A stretch of DNA of 64,000 bases from Scylla paramamosain (Eukaryota; Arthropoda; Malacostraca; Decapoda; Portunidae): contig NC_087156.1 of assembly GCF_035594125.1 (NCBI RefSeq), positions 12,234,806-12,298,805 on the forward strand. Direction: 5' to 3'. A model generated the notes under the pieces. The model saw only the letters and a list, made by a program, of their open reading frames with translations, made no database searches and had not been told where the DNA came from. Position numbers and translations under genes: made by a program. Of the stretch, positions 40,979 to 52,513 are shown piece after piece (position 1 is the first letter of the stretch; each line of letters opens with the position of its first letter).

Positions 40979-42533
40979 GTGTTTTTCACATTTTTAGTTA
41001 CAAAAATGCCAAATTACATGCGAAACTAACTTCATTTGGGAAAAAATGACATTACCAGAAAAGTGTCTTTTGAGTGTTTTTAAGCGTGATATTTAACAAA
41101 GCCTTATTATTTATTGTTTTGGTGCCTATCATGCTGAACAACACTCAAAAAAGAGTTTTCTGATAAGATCGTTTAATTTCCTCATATAGGAGGCTTTGCA
41201 TGCACTTTAGGGTTTGGTATATAAAAAAGCTAAAATAAACTTTTTTGGTAATATTCTTTTATCATATAATTGCCCTGAATTTTCCCAGAATTTTGGCATT
41301 TCGGTACCTATGAAGATAAATAAAAAACAATATCCTATTTTTTTATTTTTATTTATTTATTTATTTTTTCTCAATAAAGAGTGTTATTTGTGGGATTTAC
41401 CTTTTTGGTACTTAATGTTATTAAAAACACTCTTAATACACGTTTCTCGTATTGTCCTTTCGTTTCCAAAACATAAGGTTCTTTGCATGTATTTAAGCGT
41501 TTTTATAACGTGATCAAAAACACTCAAAATACAAGGTTTTGGTAATGTTATTCTGTTTCTCCATGAAGTGTGTTTTTGCAAGCGTTTTAGCAGTTTTGTA
41601 TAAAAGGAGCTCAAAAACACTTAAAGGCAAGGTCTTGGTAAAAAAAAGGTTTTGTTCCAATATAATGTGATTGTCCTGCTTTACATCCATTTTTGCAGAG
41701 AGTGCTTTACATCCATTTTTGCATTTTTTGTAGGTAACAAGCTCAAAAACACTCAAAAAATATCTTTTTGGTAATGTTACTCTATTTCTTCATATAGGAT
41801 GGTTTGTATCCGCTTTAGCGTTTTTCTACGTAAAACACTGAAAAGACACGTTTTCAGTAATTTTGTTTTGGATTCACATATTGACTGATTTTCATATTAT
41901 TTATTGTATTGGTGCCTAACATGCTGAAAAACATTGAAAAGACAGGTTTCTGGTAAAGTCGTTTAACTTCCCTATATATATAGGTAGCTTTGCATGCACT
42001 TTAGGTTTTGGTACATAACAATTAGAAAAAAAGCTATAATTAACTTTCATGATAATGTTCTTTTTTCACATAAATTCCCTGAATTTTGGCAGAATTTTAG
42101 CGATTCGGTACCTATGAAGATGAAAATCAAAACAAAAATTCCCATTTTTTTATTTTTTTTATTTATTCTTTTTTTTCTGAAGAGTGTTATTTGTGGGTTT
42201 TAGCTTTTTTGGTACTGAAGGAACTTAAAAATCACTCTAAACACCCGTTTCTCGTAATGTTCTTTCGTTTCCCGAACATAAGGTTCTTTGCATGTATATA
42301 AGCGTTTTTTTTAGATAACATGATCAAAAACACTCAAAATACATGTATTTGGTAATGTTATTCTGTTTCTCCATAAAATGTATTTTGCATGCGTTTTAGC
42401 GTTTTAGTATGTAAAGAGCTCAAAAACACTTAAAGGCCAGTTCTTGGTAAAATTTTGTTCAATTCCCATGTAATGTGATTGCCCTGGCTTTTAGTGCTTT
42501 ATTGCGTAACACGCTCAAAAACACTGAAAAGAC
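40979..42533. repeat. Palindrome spacer
   Basis: About 1.55 kb of satellite between the arms has no mirror partner. The first 110 bp or so are reversed monomers. After a junction near 41092 (GTGATATTTAACAAAGCC) the rest runs forward to the orientation switch at 42533. A partial monomer duplication, TTTACATCCATTTTTGCA twice, lies at about 41680-41722. The part from about 41690 on is a direct repeat of about 4130-4947. Confidence 0.78.
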
Positions 42534-42845
42534 ATGCAAAGCCTCCAATATAAGGAAATTAAAGACGTTACCAGAAATCTGACATTTGAGTGTTTTTAAG
42601 CATGTTAGGCACCAAAACGATAAATAATAAGGAACTCACTCTATGTGGGAATCCAAAAGAAAATTACTGAAAACGTGTCTTCTTAGTGCTTTACGTAGAA
42701 AACATTGCGAGAAAAATGTATAATGAATGTTTTATAATTTAAAAAATCCACAAGGCAAAAAAACGCAAAAACTCGTGTAAAAGCTGAAACTCATAAATAA
42801 CACTCTTAATAGAGAAACAGAGCAACCTTACTAAATGCGTGTCAA
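42534..42845 (-). repeat. Micro-inverted type I segment, right arm copy
   Basis: Reversed monomers within a forward array begin at GCAAAGCCTCCAATATAAGG and end at AAATGCGTGTCAAAAACACT. Type I markers (AAGGAACTCACTCTATGTGG) contrast with the surrounding type II repeats. Shares an internal deletion with its mirror at 40665-40978, where GTAGAAAACATTGCGAG is the fusion point. It is the innermost piece of the right palindrome arm. Confidence 0.8.
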
Positions 42846-45800
42846 AAACACTAAAAGGCAAGTTCTTCCTAAAAGTTGGTTTTATTCTCATGTAATGTGA
42901 TTGCCCTGCTTTTTAGTGCTTTATTGCCTAACACGCTCAAAAACACTCAAAGACACTTTTCTGGTAATGTCATTTTTTTCCCATATAAAGCTAGTTTCGC
43001 ATGGAATATGGGGTTTTGGTAACTAAGAATGTAAAAAAAACACTCAAAATACTCGTACACGCATTTAGTAAGGTTGTTCTGTTTCTTGATTAAGAGTGTT
43101 ATTCATGAGTTTCAGTGTTTTGGTACCTTAGAAACTTCTCCATACAGTTGAGTTTTTTGCGTTTTTTGACTTGTGATTCTGGTGAACTATAAAACACTCA
43201 TTATACACGTTTCTCATTATGTCCTTTTTTTTTTTTTCCTTATATAGATTGCTTTCCATCCATTTTCGAGTTTCTTTTTATGTAACAAGCTCAAAAACAC
43301 ACAAAATATACTTTTTTGGTAATGTTATTCTATTCCTTCATATTGTTGGTTGGTGTGCCTCCGTTTTAGCGTTTTCTACATAAATCTTTTAAAAGACACA
43401 TTTCCAGTGCTTTTGTTTTGGATTTCCATATAGAGTGATTTTCATATTATTTATCGTTTTGGTGCCTAACATGCTTTTTGGTGCGTTTTGCTTCCCAATA
43501 TAGAGTGCTTTCCATCCATTTTCGCGTTTTTTCTAGGTAACAATTTCAAAAACACTCAAAATATACCTTTTTGATAATGTTATTCTATTTCTTCATTTTT
43601 GTTAGTTTGCATCCGTTTTAGCGTTTTGTACGTAAAAAACCGAAAAGACACGTTTTCAGTAATTTTCTTTTGGATTGTCATATAGATTGACTTCCTTGGG
43701 TTTTATCATGTTGGTTCCTAACATGCTGAAAAACACTCATAAGACAGTTTTCTGGCAAAAACGTTTAATTTCCCCATATAGGTGGCTTTCCATGCACTTT
43801 ATGGGTTTGGTACTTAACAGTCCGAAAAAAAAGCTAAATTTAACTTTTTTGATAATGTTCTTATTTCATATAATTTCCTGAACTTTGCCCGAATTTTGGC
43901 ACCTCGTTACCTGTGAAGATGAATAAGAATGAAAAAAAAAATCGTATTTTTTATTTATTTATTTTTCTCAGTAAAGAGTGTAATTTGTGGCTTTTAGCTT
44001 TTTCGTACTTAATGAACTTAAAAACACTCATAATACACATTTCTCGTAAGATCATTTCATTTCGCAAAAATACGGTTCCTTGCATATATTTAAGCGTTTT
44101 TATTGGTAACATGATCAAAAACACTCAAAATACATGTATTTGGTAATGTTACTCTGTTTCACCATCAAGTGTATTTTGCATGCATTTTAGTGTTTTGGTA
44201 TATAAGGAGCTCAAATACACTTAAAGGCATGTTCTTGTTAAAAATTGGTTTTATTCCAATGCAATGTGATTGCCCCGCTTTTTAGTGCTTTATTGCCTAA
44301 CACGCTCAAAATCACTCAAAATACATTTTTCTGGAAATGTCATTTTTTTCCCACAAGTACCATGATATTTGGGGTTTTGGTAACTAAGGATGTGAAAAGC
44401 ATTCAAAATACACGCATTTAGTAAGAGTGTTCTGTTTCTCAATTAAGAGTGTTGTTCCAGAGTTTCAGCATTTTGGAATGTAAGAAACAGTGCTTTCCAT
44501 CCATTTTCTCGTTTTTTGAAGGTAAGAAGCTCAAAAACACTCAAAATATACCTTTTTGGTAACGTTATTCTATTTCTCTATATTCGTTGGTTTCCATCCG
44601 ATTTACCGTTTTTCTACGTAAAACACTGAAAAGACACTTTTTCAGTAATTTTTGTGATGGATTCCCACATTTAGTGACTTCCATATTATTTATCGTTTTG
44701 GTGACTAACATGCTGAAAAAAAACACAAAAGACAGGTTTCTGGTAAGGTCGTTTAATATCCACATATAGGTGGCTTTGCATGCACTTTAGTGTTTGGTAC
44801 AAAACAGTCCGAAAAAAAAGCTAAAATTAACACTTTTTCATAATGTTCTTTTTTCACATAATTTCCTTGAATTTTGGCAGAATTTTAGCATGTCGGTACC
44901 CATGAAGATGAATAAAAAAAAAAATCGTATTTTTTTATTTTTTTTTTTTTTTTCTCTATAAAGAGTGTTATTTGTGGGTTTTAGCTTTTTGGTACTTAAA
45001 AAACTTAAAACACTCATAATACACTTTTCTTGAAATGTCCATTCGTTTCCCAAACATAAGATTCTTTGCATGTATTTAAGCTTTTTTATAAGTAACATGA
45101 TCAAAAACACTCAAAATACATGTTTTTGGTAATATTATTCTCTTTCTGAATAAAGGGTGTTTGGATGCTTTTTAGCGTTTTGGTATATAAGGAGCTCAAA
45201 AACACTTAGAAAAAACACTTGGTAAAAGTTGATTTTATTCCCATGTAATGTGATTGCTTTGCTTTTTAGTGCTTAAAAGACACTTTTCTGGTAATGTCAT
45301 TCTTTTTCCCACATAAAGCTACTTTCACATAAAATTTGGGGTTTTGGTAACTAACAATGTGAAAAACACTCAAAATACACGCATTTGGTAAGGTTGTTCT
45401 GTTTTTCAATTAAGAGTGTTATTCAGGAGATTCACCATTTTGGTATCTAAGAAACTTCTCCATATATACGAATTTTTGCGTTTTTTGCTTTGTGCTTCTT
45501 GAGAATCTATAAAACACTCATTATACATGTTTCTCGTAATGTCCTTTTGTTAACCAATATAGAGAGCTTTCCATCCATTTTCGCGTTTTTTTTTTTTTTT
45601 TGTAAAAAGCTAAAAAATACTCAAAATATCCCTTTTTTGGTAATCTTATTCTATATTTTCATGTTGGCTGGTTTCCATCCGTTTTAGCATTTTTCTACTT
45701 AAAACACAGAAAAGACACGTTTTCCGTAATTTGTTTTGGATTCCCAAATAGAATGAATTCCATATTGTTAATTGTTTTGGTGACTAAGATGCTGAAAAAC

Positions 45801-48800
45801 ACTGGAAACACAGGTTTCTCGTTGTCGTTTAATTTCCCCATATAGTTGGCTTTGTATGCACTTTACGGTTTTGTACATAACAGTCCGAAAAAAAAGCTCA
45901 AATTAACTTTTTTGATAATGTTCTTTTTTCATATAATTTCCCTGAATTTTGCCAAAATTTTGTGATCTCGGTATCTAAGAAGAAGAATAACAAAAAAAAT
46001 CCTATTTATTTATTCCCTTTTTTTTCTCTATAAAGAGGTTTTTGCTTTTTGGTACCTATGGAACTTAAAAAAACTCTTAATAGACGTTTCTCCTAATGTC
46101 CTTTTGTTTCCCAGACATAGTGTTTTTTGCATGTATTAAAGAATTATTAGAGGTAACATGATCAAAAACTCTCAAAATACATATTTTTGGTAATGTTAAT
46201 CTGTTTCTCCATAAAGGGTGTTTTGCTTGCGTTTTAGTGTTTTGGTATATAAAAAGCTCAAAAACACTTAAAGGCAAGTTCTTGGTAAAAGATGGTTTTA
46301 TTCCCATGTAATGTAATTGACCTCCTTTTTAATGTTTTATTGCCTAACACGCTCAAAAACACTCAAAAGACACTTTTCTGGTAATGTCATTTTTTTTACC
46401 ACATAAAGCTAGTTTTGCATGCAATTTGGGATTTTGGTAACTAAGAATGTGAAAAACAGTCAAAATACACGCATATCGTAAGGTTGTTCTGTATTCTTAA
46501 TTAAGAGTGTTATTCCTTACTTTCAGCATTTTGGTATCTAAGAAACTTATCCATATACACGAGTTTTTGCGTTTTTTGCCTTGTGGTTCTTCTAAAACTA
46601 TAAAACACTCATTATACAATTTTCTCGTAATGTTCTTTTGTATCTCAATATAGAGTGCCTTCTATCCATTTTCGCGTTTTTTGTAGATAAGAAGCTCAAA
46701 AACAGTGAAAATATACCTGTTTTGGTAATGTTATTCTATTTCTTCATATTCGTTGGTTTGCATCCGTTTTAGCGTTTTTTCTACATAAAACACTTAAAAG
46801 ACACTTTTTCAGTAATTTTGTGATAGATTCCCATATTGAGTGACTTCCATATCGTTTTGGTGCCTAACATGATGAAAAACACTCAAAAGACAGGTTTCTC
46901 GTAAAGTCGTTTAATTTCCTCACATAGGTGGCTGTGCATGCACTTTAGGGTTTGGTACATAACAGTCCGAAAAAAAAGCTAAAATTAAATTTTTTTCATA
47001 TTTTTCTTTTTTCACATAATTTTCCTGAATTTTGCCAGAATTTTGGCATCTTTGTACCTATGAAGATGAATAACAAAAAAAAATAAATAAATTCCTATCT
47101 TTTTATTCATTTATTTATTTATTTTTTCTATAAACTGTTATTTAAAGGTTTTAGCTAAATGGTACTTAAAGAACTTAAAAACACTCGAAATACATGTTTC
47201 TCGAAATGCCCTTTAATTTCCCAAACATAAGGTTCTTTGCCTGTATTTAAGAGTTTTTATAGGTAACATGATCAAAAACACTCAAAATACATGTTTTTGG
47301 TAATGTTATTCTCTTTCTCCATAAAGGGTGTTTTGCATTCGTTTTAGCGTTTTTGTATATAAGGAGCTCAAAAACACTTAAAGACAAGTTGTTAGTAAAA
47401 GTTAGTTTTATTCCCATGTAATGTGATTGCTCTGCTTTATAGTGCATTATTGCCTATCATGCTAAAAAAAAAAAAAGAACACTTAAAAGACACTTTACTG
47501 GTAATGTCTTTTTTTTTCCACATAAAGCTACTTTCAGATAAAATTTGGGGTTTTGGTAACTAAGAATGTGAAAAACACTCAAAATACATGCATTTGATAA
47601 GGTTGTTCTGTTTCTCAATTTATAGTGTTATTCAGGAGTTTCAGCATTTTGGTATCTAAGAAACTTCTCCATATATATGAGTTTTTGCGTTTTTTGCCTT
47701 GTGATTCTTGAGAATCTATAAAACACTCATTATACACGTTTCTCGTAATGTCCTTTTGTTAACCAATAGACAGAGCTTTGCATCCATTTTCGCGTTTTTT
47801 GTAAGTAAAAAGCTAAAAACAACCACTCAAATTATACCTTTTTGGTAATCTTATTCTATTTCCTCATATTGGTTGGTTTGCATCCGTTTTAGCGTTTTTC
47901 TACGTAAAACACGAAAAAGACACGTTTAAAGTAATTTTGTTTTGGATTCCCACATAGAATGACTTCAATATTATTTATTGTTTTGGTGACTAACATGCTC
48001 AAAGACACTAGAAACAAAAGTTTCTCGTAAATTAGTTTAATTTTCCCATATACTTGGCTTTGCATGCAGTTCATGGTTTGATACATAACATTCGAAAAAA
48101 AAGCTAAAATTAAATTACACATTAAAATTACACATAATTTCCCTGAATTTTGCCAGAATTTTGGCATCTCAGTACCTATGAAGAAAAATAACAAAAAAAA
48201 ATCCTATTTTTTTTTATTATTTCTTTATTTTTTCTCTATCAAGAGTTTTTAGCTTTTTGGTACTTATGGAACTTAAAAACACACATAATACACGTTTCTC
48301 ATAATGTCCTTTCGTTTCCCATACATAGGGTTTTTTGCATGTATTTAAGCGTTTTTAGAGGTAACATGATCAAAAACACTCAAAATAAATGTTTTGTTAA
48401 TGTTAATGTTTTTTTCATAAAGGGTGTTTTGCATGTGTTTTAGCATTTTGGTATATAAGGAGTTAAAAAACACCTAAAAGTTGGTTTTATTCCCATGTAA
48501 TGTGATTGCCCTCCTTTATAGTGCTTTATTGGAAAAACCCTCAAAAAAGATTTTTTTTCTGATAATGTCATTTTTTTTCCCACATAAAGCTAGTTTCGCA
48601 TGCAATTTGGGGTTCTAGTAACTAAGAATGTGAAAAACACTCAAAATACGCGCATTTAGTAATGTTATTCGGTTTCTTAATTAAGAGTGTTATTCAGGAG
48701 TTTCAGCATTTTGGTATCTAAGAAACTTCTCCATATACACTTGTTTTTGCGTTTTTTTGCTTCGTGGTTCTTGTGAAACTATAAAATACTCATTATACAC

Positions 48801-50842
48801 GTTTCTCGTAATGTCTTTTTATTTCCCAATATAGAGTGCTTTGCATCCATTTTCAAGTTTTTTTCTTTTTTGTTGGTCACAAGCTCAAAAATACTTAAAA
48901 TATACCTTTTTGGTAATGTTATTCTATTTCTTCATATTGGTCTGTTTGCATAGGTTTTAGCGTTTTTTACGTAAAACACTGAAAAGACGCGTTTTCAGTA
49001 ATTTTGTTTTGGATTCCCATATAGAGTGACTTATCGTTTTGGTGCCTAACATGCTGAAAAACACTCAAAATACTTAAAACTGAAAAACACTCAAAAGTTT
49101 GTAAAGTCGTTTAATTTCCCCATATAGATGGCTTTGCATGCACTTTAGGGTTTGATACATAATAGTCCGGAAAAAAAAAGGTAAAATTAACTATTTCGAT
49201 AATGTTCTTTTATCAACATAATTTCCCTGAATTTTAACAGAAGTTTGGCTTCTCGGTACCTCTGAAGATGAATAACAAAAAAAAAAATATTATTTTCTTT
49301 TATTTCATTTTTTTATTTTTATTTATTTATTTATTTTATTTTTTTTCATAGAGTGTTATTTGAGGGTTTTATCTTTTTGGTATTTAAGTAACTTAAAAAC
49401 ACTTATAATATACGTTTCTCGTAATGTCCGTTCGTTTCCCAAACATAGGATTCTTTGCATGCATTTAAGCGTTTTTATAGGTAACATGATCAAAAACACT
49501 CAAAATACATGGTTTTTGTAATGTTATTGTGTTTCTCCATAAAGGATTTTTTGCATTCGTTTTAGCGTTTTTTTAAGTACTTTATTGCCTAACACGCTCA
49601 TAAACACTCAAAAAACATTTTATGGCAATAAAAATTTTTCCCCACATAAACCTAGTTTCGCATGCAATTTCGTGTTTTGGTAACTAAGAATGTGAAAAAC
49701 ACTCAAAACACACGCATTTGGTAAGATTGTTCTCTATCTCAATCAAGAGTGTTATTCATGAGTTTCAGCATTTTGGTATCTAAGAAACTTTTGCATTGTG
49801 GTTGTTGTGAAACTATAAAACACTCATTATACAGGTTTCTCGTAATGTCCTTTTGTTACCCAATATAGCGTGCTTTGCATCCATTTTCGCGCTCAAAAAC
49901 ACTCAAAATATACCTTTTTGGCAATGTTATTCTATTTCATGTTGGTTGGTTTGCATCCGTTTTAGCGTGTTTCTACGTAAAACACTGAAAAGACAAGTAT
50001 TAAGTGATTTTGTTTTAGATTCCCATATAGAGTGACTTCCATATTATTTATTGTTTTGGTGCCTAACATGCTGAAAAACACTCAAAAGACAGGTTTCTGA
50101 TCAAGTCCTTTAATTTCCTTATAGAGGTGGCTTTGCATGCAATATAGGTTTTGCTACATAACTGTCCGAAAAAAAAGCTAAAATTAACTTTTTTTGATAA
50201 TGTTCTTTTTTCCACATAATTTCCCTGAATTTTGCCAGAATTTTGGCATCTTAATGTCCTTTCGTTTCCCAAACATAGGGTTCTTTCCATGTATTTAAGC
50301 GTTTTTATAGGTAACATGATCAAAAACACTCAAAATACATGTTTTTGGTAATGTTAATCTGTTTCTACATAAAGTGTGTTTTGCATGCGTTTTAGTGTTT
50401 TGGTATGTTAGGAGCTCAAAAACACTTAAAGGCAAGTTCTTGGTAAAAGTTGGTTTTATTCCCATGTAATGTGATTGCCCTGTTTTTTAGTGCTTTATTG
50501 CCTGACACGCTCAAAAACACTCAGAAGACACTTTTCTGGAAATATCTTATTTTTTTTTTCTTTCCACATAAAGCTAGTTTCGTATGCAATTTGGGGTTCT
50601 GGTAACCAAGAATGTGAAAAACACTCAAAATACACGCATTTGGTAAGGTTGTTCTGTTTCTCAATTAAGAGTGTTATTCATGAGTTTCAGGGTTTTGGTA
50701 TCTAAGAAACTCAAAAACACTTATAATGCACGTTTTTCGTAACATCCTTTTTTTTCCTCATTTAGGGTGCTTTGCATGCATTTTGGCATTTTATTTTTTA
50801 CGGAATAGCTGAAAAACACTGAAAATACACGCTTTTGGTAAT
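42846..50842 (+). repeat. Forward satellite array, inner right arm
   Basis: Forward type II HORs. About 46500-50400 is block X. The last monomers before the LINE (50690-50842) are unusual and carry TTCGTAACATCC, a CATTTAGGGTGC variant and TTTTACGGAATAGCTG; the same sequence recurs at 63841-64000. Near 50250 several monomers are skipped (TTTTGGCATCTTAATGTCC). A local repeat of CTGAAAAACACTCAAAA lies at 49053-49094. No gene is seen. Confidence 0.9.
44474..44500 (+). other. Deletion junction in right arm
   Basis: TTTGGAATGTAAGAAAC is joined to AGTGCTTTCCATCC, skipping the normal CTTCTCCATATACACGAG continuation. At the mirror position the left arm carries 4.45 kb more. Because the junction removes an almost whole number of HORs but breaks register within a HOR, unequal recombination or an illegitimate deletion are both possible. 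Confidence 0.7.
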
Positions 50843-51120
50843 AAGAACATAAGAACATAAGAAATAAGTAAATATGCAAGAAGGCATCAGGCCTACACGT
50901 GGCAGTACTTGTTTGAAATATGCCTACGTATTTTCACCTATCATCCTTATCTATAAATGTGTAATTTTCTCTTACAATTGCCAAATGCCTCAGCACTAAG
51001 AGCTTGATTACTAAGTCCGTTCCAATCATCTACTACTGTATTTCAAAACCAATTCCTTCCTGTTTCTTTTTTGAACATCAAGTTTTCAGGCTCAAGCCTG
51101 AAAATTTGATGTTCTATTTT
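50841..51120 (-). other. LINE copy 2: C-terminal remnant and 3' tail
   Basis: Below 51120 the decayed C-terminus reads FRLEPENLMFKK and then VVDDWNGLSNQALSAEAFGN. The coding remnant ends near 50966. A tail of about 120 bp with CATAAGAA octamers (minus-strand TTCTTATG) closes at 50841-50863. The dyad TTTTCAGG/CCTGAAAA near 51090 is shared with copy 1. Confidence 0.78.
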
Positions 51121-51648
51121 TCATGTTCTATCATGGTTACAGATTCTAAGAATTTTCATTATGTTCCCCTTGTTATAACCCATACACCATTTAAAGACTT
51201 CTATCAGGTCCATTCTTAACCTACGTCTCTCTAAAGAATGTAAATTTAACAGCTTGAATCTCGCTTCGTAAGGAATACTCCTCATATCCTGTATCCTTTT
51301 AGTCATTCTCCTTTGAAGTGATTCTAATAGACCTTTATTCTTCCTGTGATGTGGTGACCAGAATAGGACAGCGTAGTCTAGATGAAGTCTGACCAGCGCT
51401 AAATGTAACTTTAATATTACTTCGGGAGGTTTACTTTTAGCATTCCTGAAAATGAATCCTAATACACTATTTGCTTTGTTTCTGGCCTCTTTGCATTGCT
51501 TTCTTAGACGGAGTTCAGAGCTAACTTTAAATCTCAAATCTTTTTCTAACCCTAAACCTACCAGAACTTGGTTGTTCATTGTGTAACTACTGTGTGGGGT
51601 TCTTCTACTTACGCTAAGTGCTTTGCATTTGTTGATATTAAACTGCAT
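51121..51648 (-). pseudogene. LINE copy 2: RT thumb/C-terminal region, 175 codons still open
   Basis: This is the longest open frame in the window that resembles a real protein. It begins MQFNINKCKALSVSRR right after the TAA shared with copy 1. It continues through KDLRFKVSSELRLRKQC, ANSVLGFIFRNAKSKPPEV, ALVRLHLDYAVLFWSPH, RRMTKRIQDMRSIPYEA and SLERRRLRMDLIEVFKW, and stops at TGA after NHDRT. Copy 1 reads through at that TGA, and the family normally continues about 60 residues further; the remainder is visible downstream to about 50966. The open frame is a relic, not a gene: the methionine start is an accident of the shared stop. Confidence 0.85.
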
Positions 51649-51651
51649 TTA

Positions 51652-51925
51652 CCATCTGTCTGTCCATTCGTTCATCCTATTCAAATCTGACTACAAGGCG
51701 ATGGTATGCGATTCTGACCTAATTAATCTACATACTCTCGTGTCATTAGCAAATTTACTAACAACACTTCTAATTCTACTATCTAAGTCATTGACATATA
51801 TTATAAACAACATCGGCCCTAATACTAATAATCCCTTTGACACCCCACTAATTACTTGACCCCACTCGGATTTAGAGCCGTTTATTACAACACTCTGTCG
51901 CCTGCCGCTTGGCCATGACCTTATC
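51652..51925 (-). pseudogene. LINE copy 2: RT palm fragment with damaged FANDT box
   Basis: Reading down from 51925, the frame gives VVINGSKSEWGQVISGVSKG, an NDLD-like segment, then FANDT at 51753-51739 and NRMNEWTDRW before TAA 51651-51649. An additional TAG interrupts the stretch after HTIAL, near 51690. Loss of the first catalytic aspartate, in addition to the missing motif A, separates this copy from copy 1. Confidence 0.75.
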
Positions 51926-51945
51926 CAGATTACTTATAAACTTTT

Positions 51946-52513
51946 TCCAATTCTTAAATACTGTGGAATATATTTCATCTGGTCCTGGTGACTTGAATTT
52001 TCAGCTTATCTATCTCCTGTTCCACTATCTCTTTAATTATGGTAATATCTGTCAGCTTCTCATTTTCTTCTACTCTAAATATCTTGTCACTATTCGGCAA
52101 ATCCTGCATGTTTTCCTGGGCAAAGACAGTTAAAAAATACTCGTTCATAATTTTACTAATCTCCTCCCAACAACTAAGCATGTCCCATTCTGCTGTCTTT
52201 AAGGAACTATTGTTTCTCTATTCTTCGTCCTATATGCTTGATAAAATCCCTTGGGGTCCATCCTCGCTTGGCTGGCTACCTTTAATTCATAACTATTTTT
52301 AGCTTTCCTTGTTAAACTCCTGAGTTTTCAAATTCATTATATTATGGCCTTAAAACCACTTCCCCTGTCTTTAATCTCATATATACTTCTCTTTCGCCCT
52401 CTGTAATGTTTTAACCTCAGTCATCCATTTAGGATCATTCTTCTGCGATCTTATTCTTCTGTAAGGGATATTCCCTAACTGTCCTGAATGTAATTTATCA
52501 ACGAAATATTTAT
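51946..52513 (-). pseudogene. LINE copy 2: linker and start of RT
   Basis: From the 5' end the reading KYFVDKLHSGQLGNIPYRR is followed by NDPKWMTEVKTL, then decays. It resumes as EEISKIMNEYFLTVFAQEN, LPNSDKIFRVEENEKLTDIT and IIKEIVEQEIDKLK. A one-base shift then leads into SPGPDEIY (51991-51968) and KNWKK. Preserved NIPY codons show that the shorter copy 1 is the deleted form. This copy is therefore the better reference for the family's linker sequence. Confidence 0.78.

Larger units (their letters stand above)
50841..52513 (-). mobile_element. LINE copy 2: mirror of copy 1, same deletion and stop
   Basis: About 1.67 kb on the minus strand, reading from about 52513 down to 50841. It has the same 5' truncation, the same internal deletion (about 51925-51945), the same TAA before MQFN (51649-51651) and the same octamer 3' tail as copy 1. 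It keeps four codons (52461-52472) that copy 1 has lost. The catalytic box reads FANDT instead of FADDT (51739-51753), so the first of the two aspartates is lost. In one 90-bp stretch compared base by base with 27781-27870, five positions differ. These shared lesions mean the copies arose by segmental duplication, not by separate insertions. Confidence 0.88.

Noticed and set aside
26553..52513. The LINE pair as inverted terminal parts of one large DNA transposon or an LTR element
   Set aside because: The copies are internal to much longer mirrored arms, contain RT of non-LTR type, end in an octamer tail, and show no LTR, integrase or transposase.
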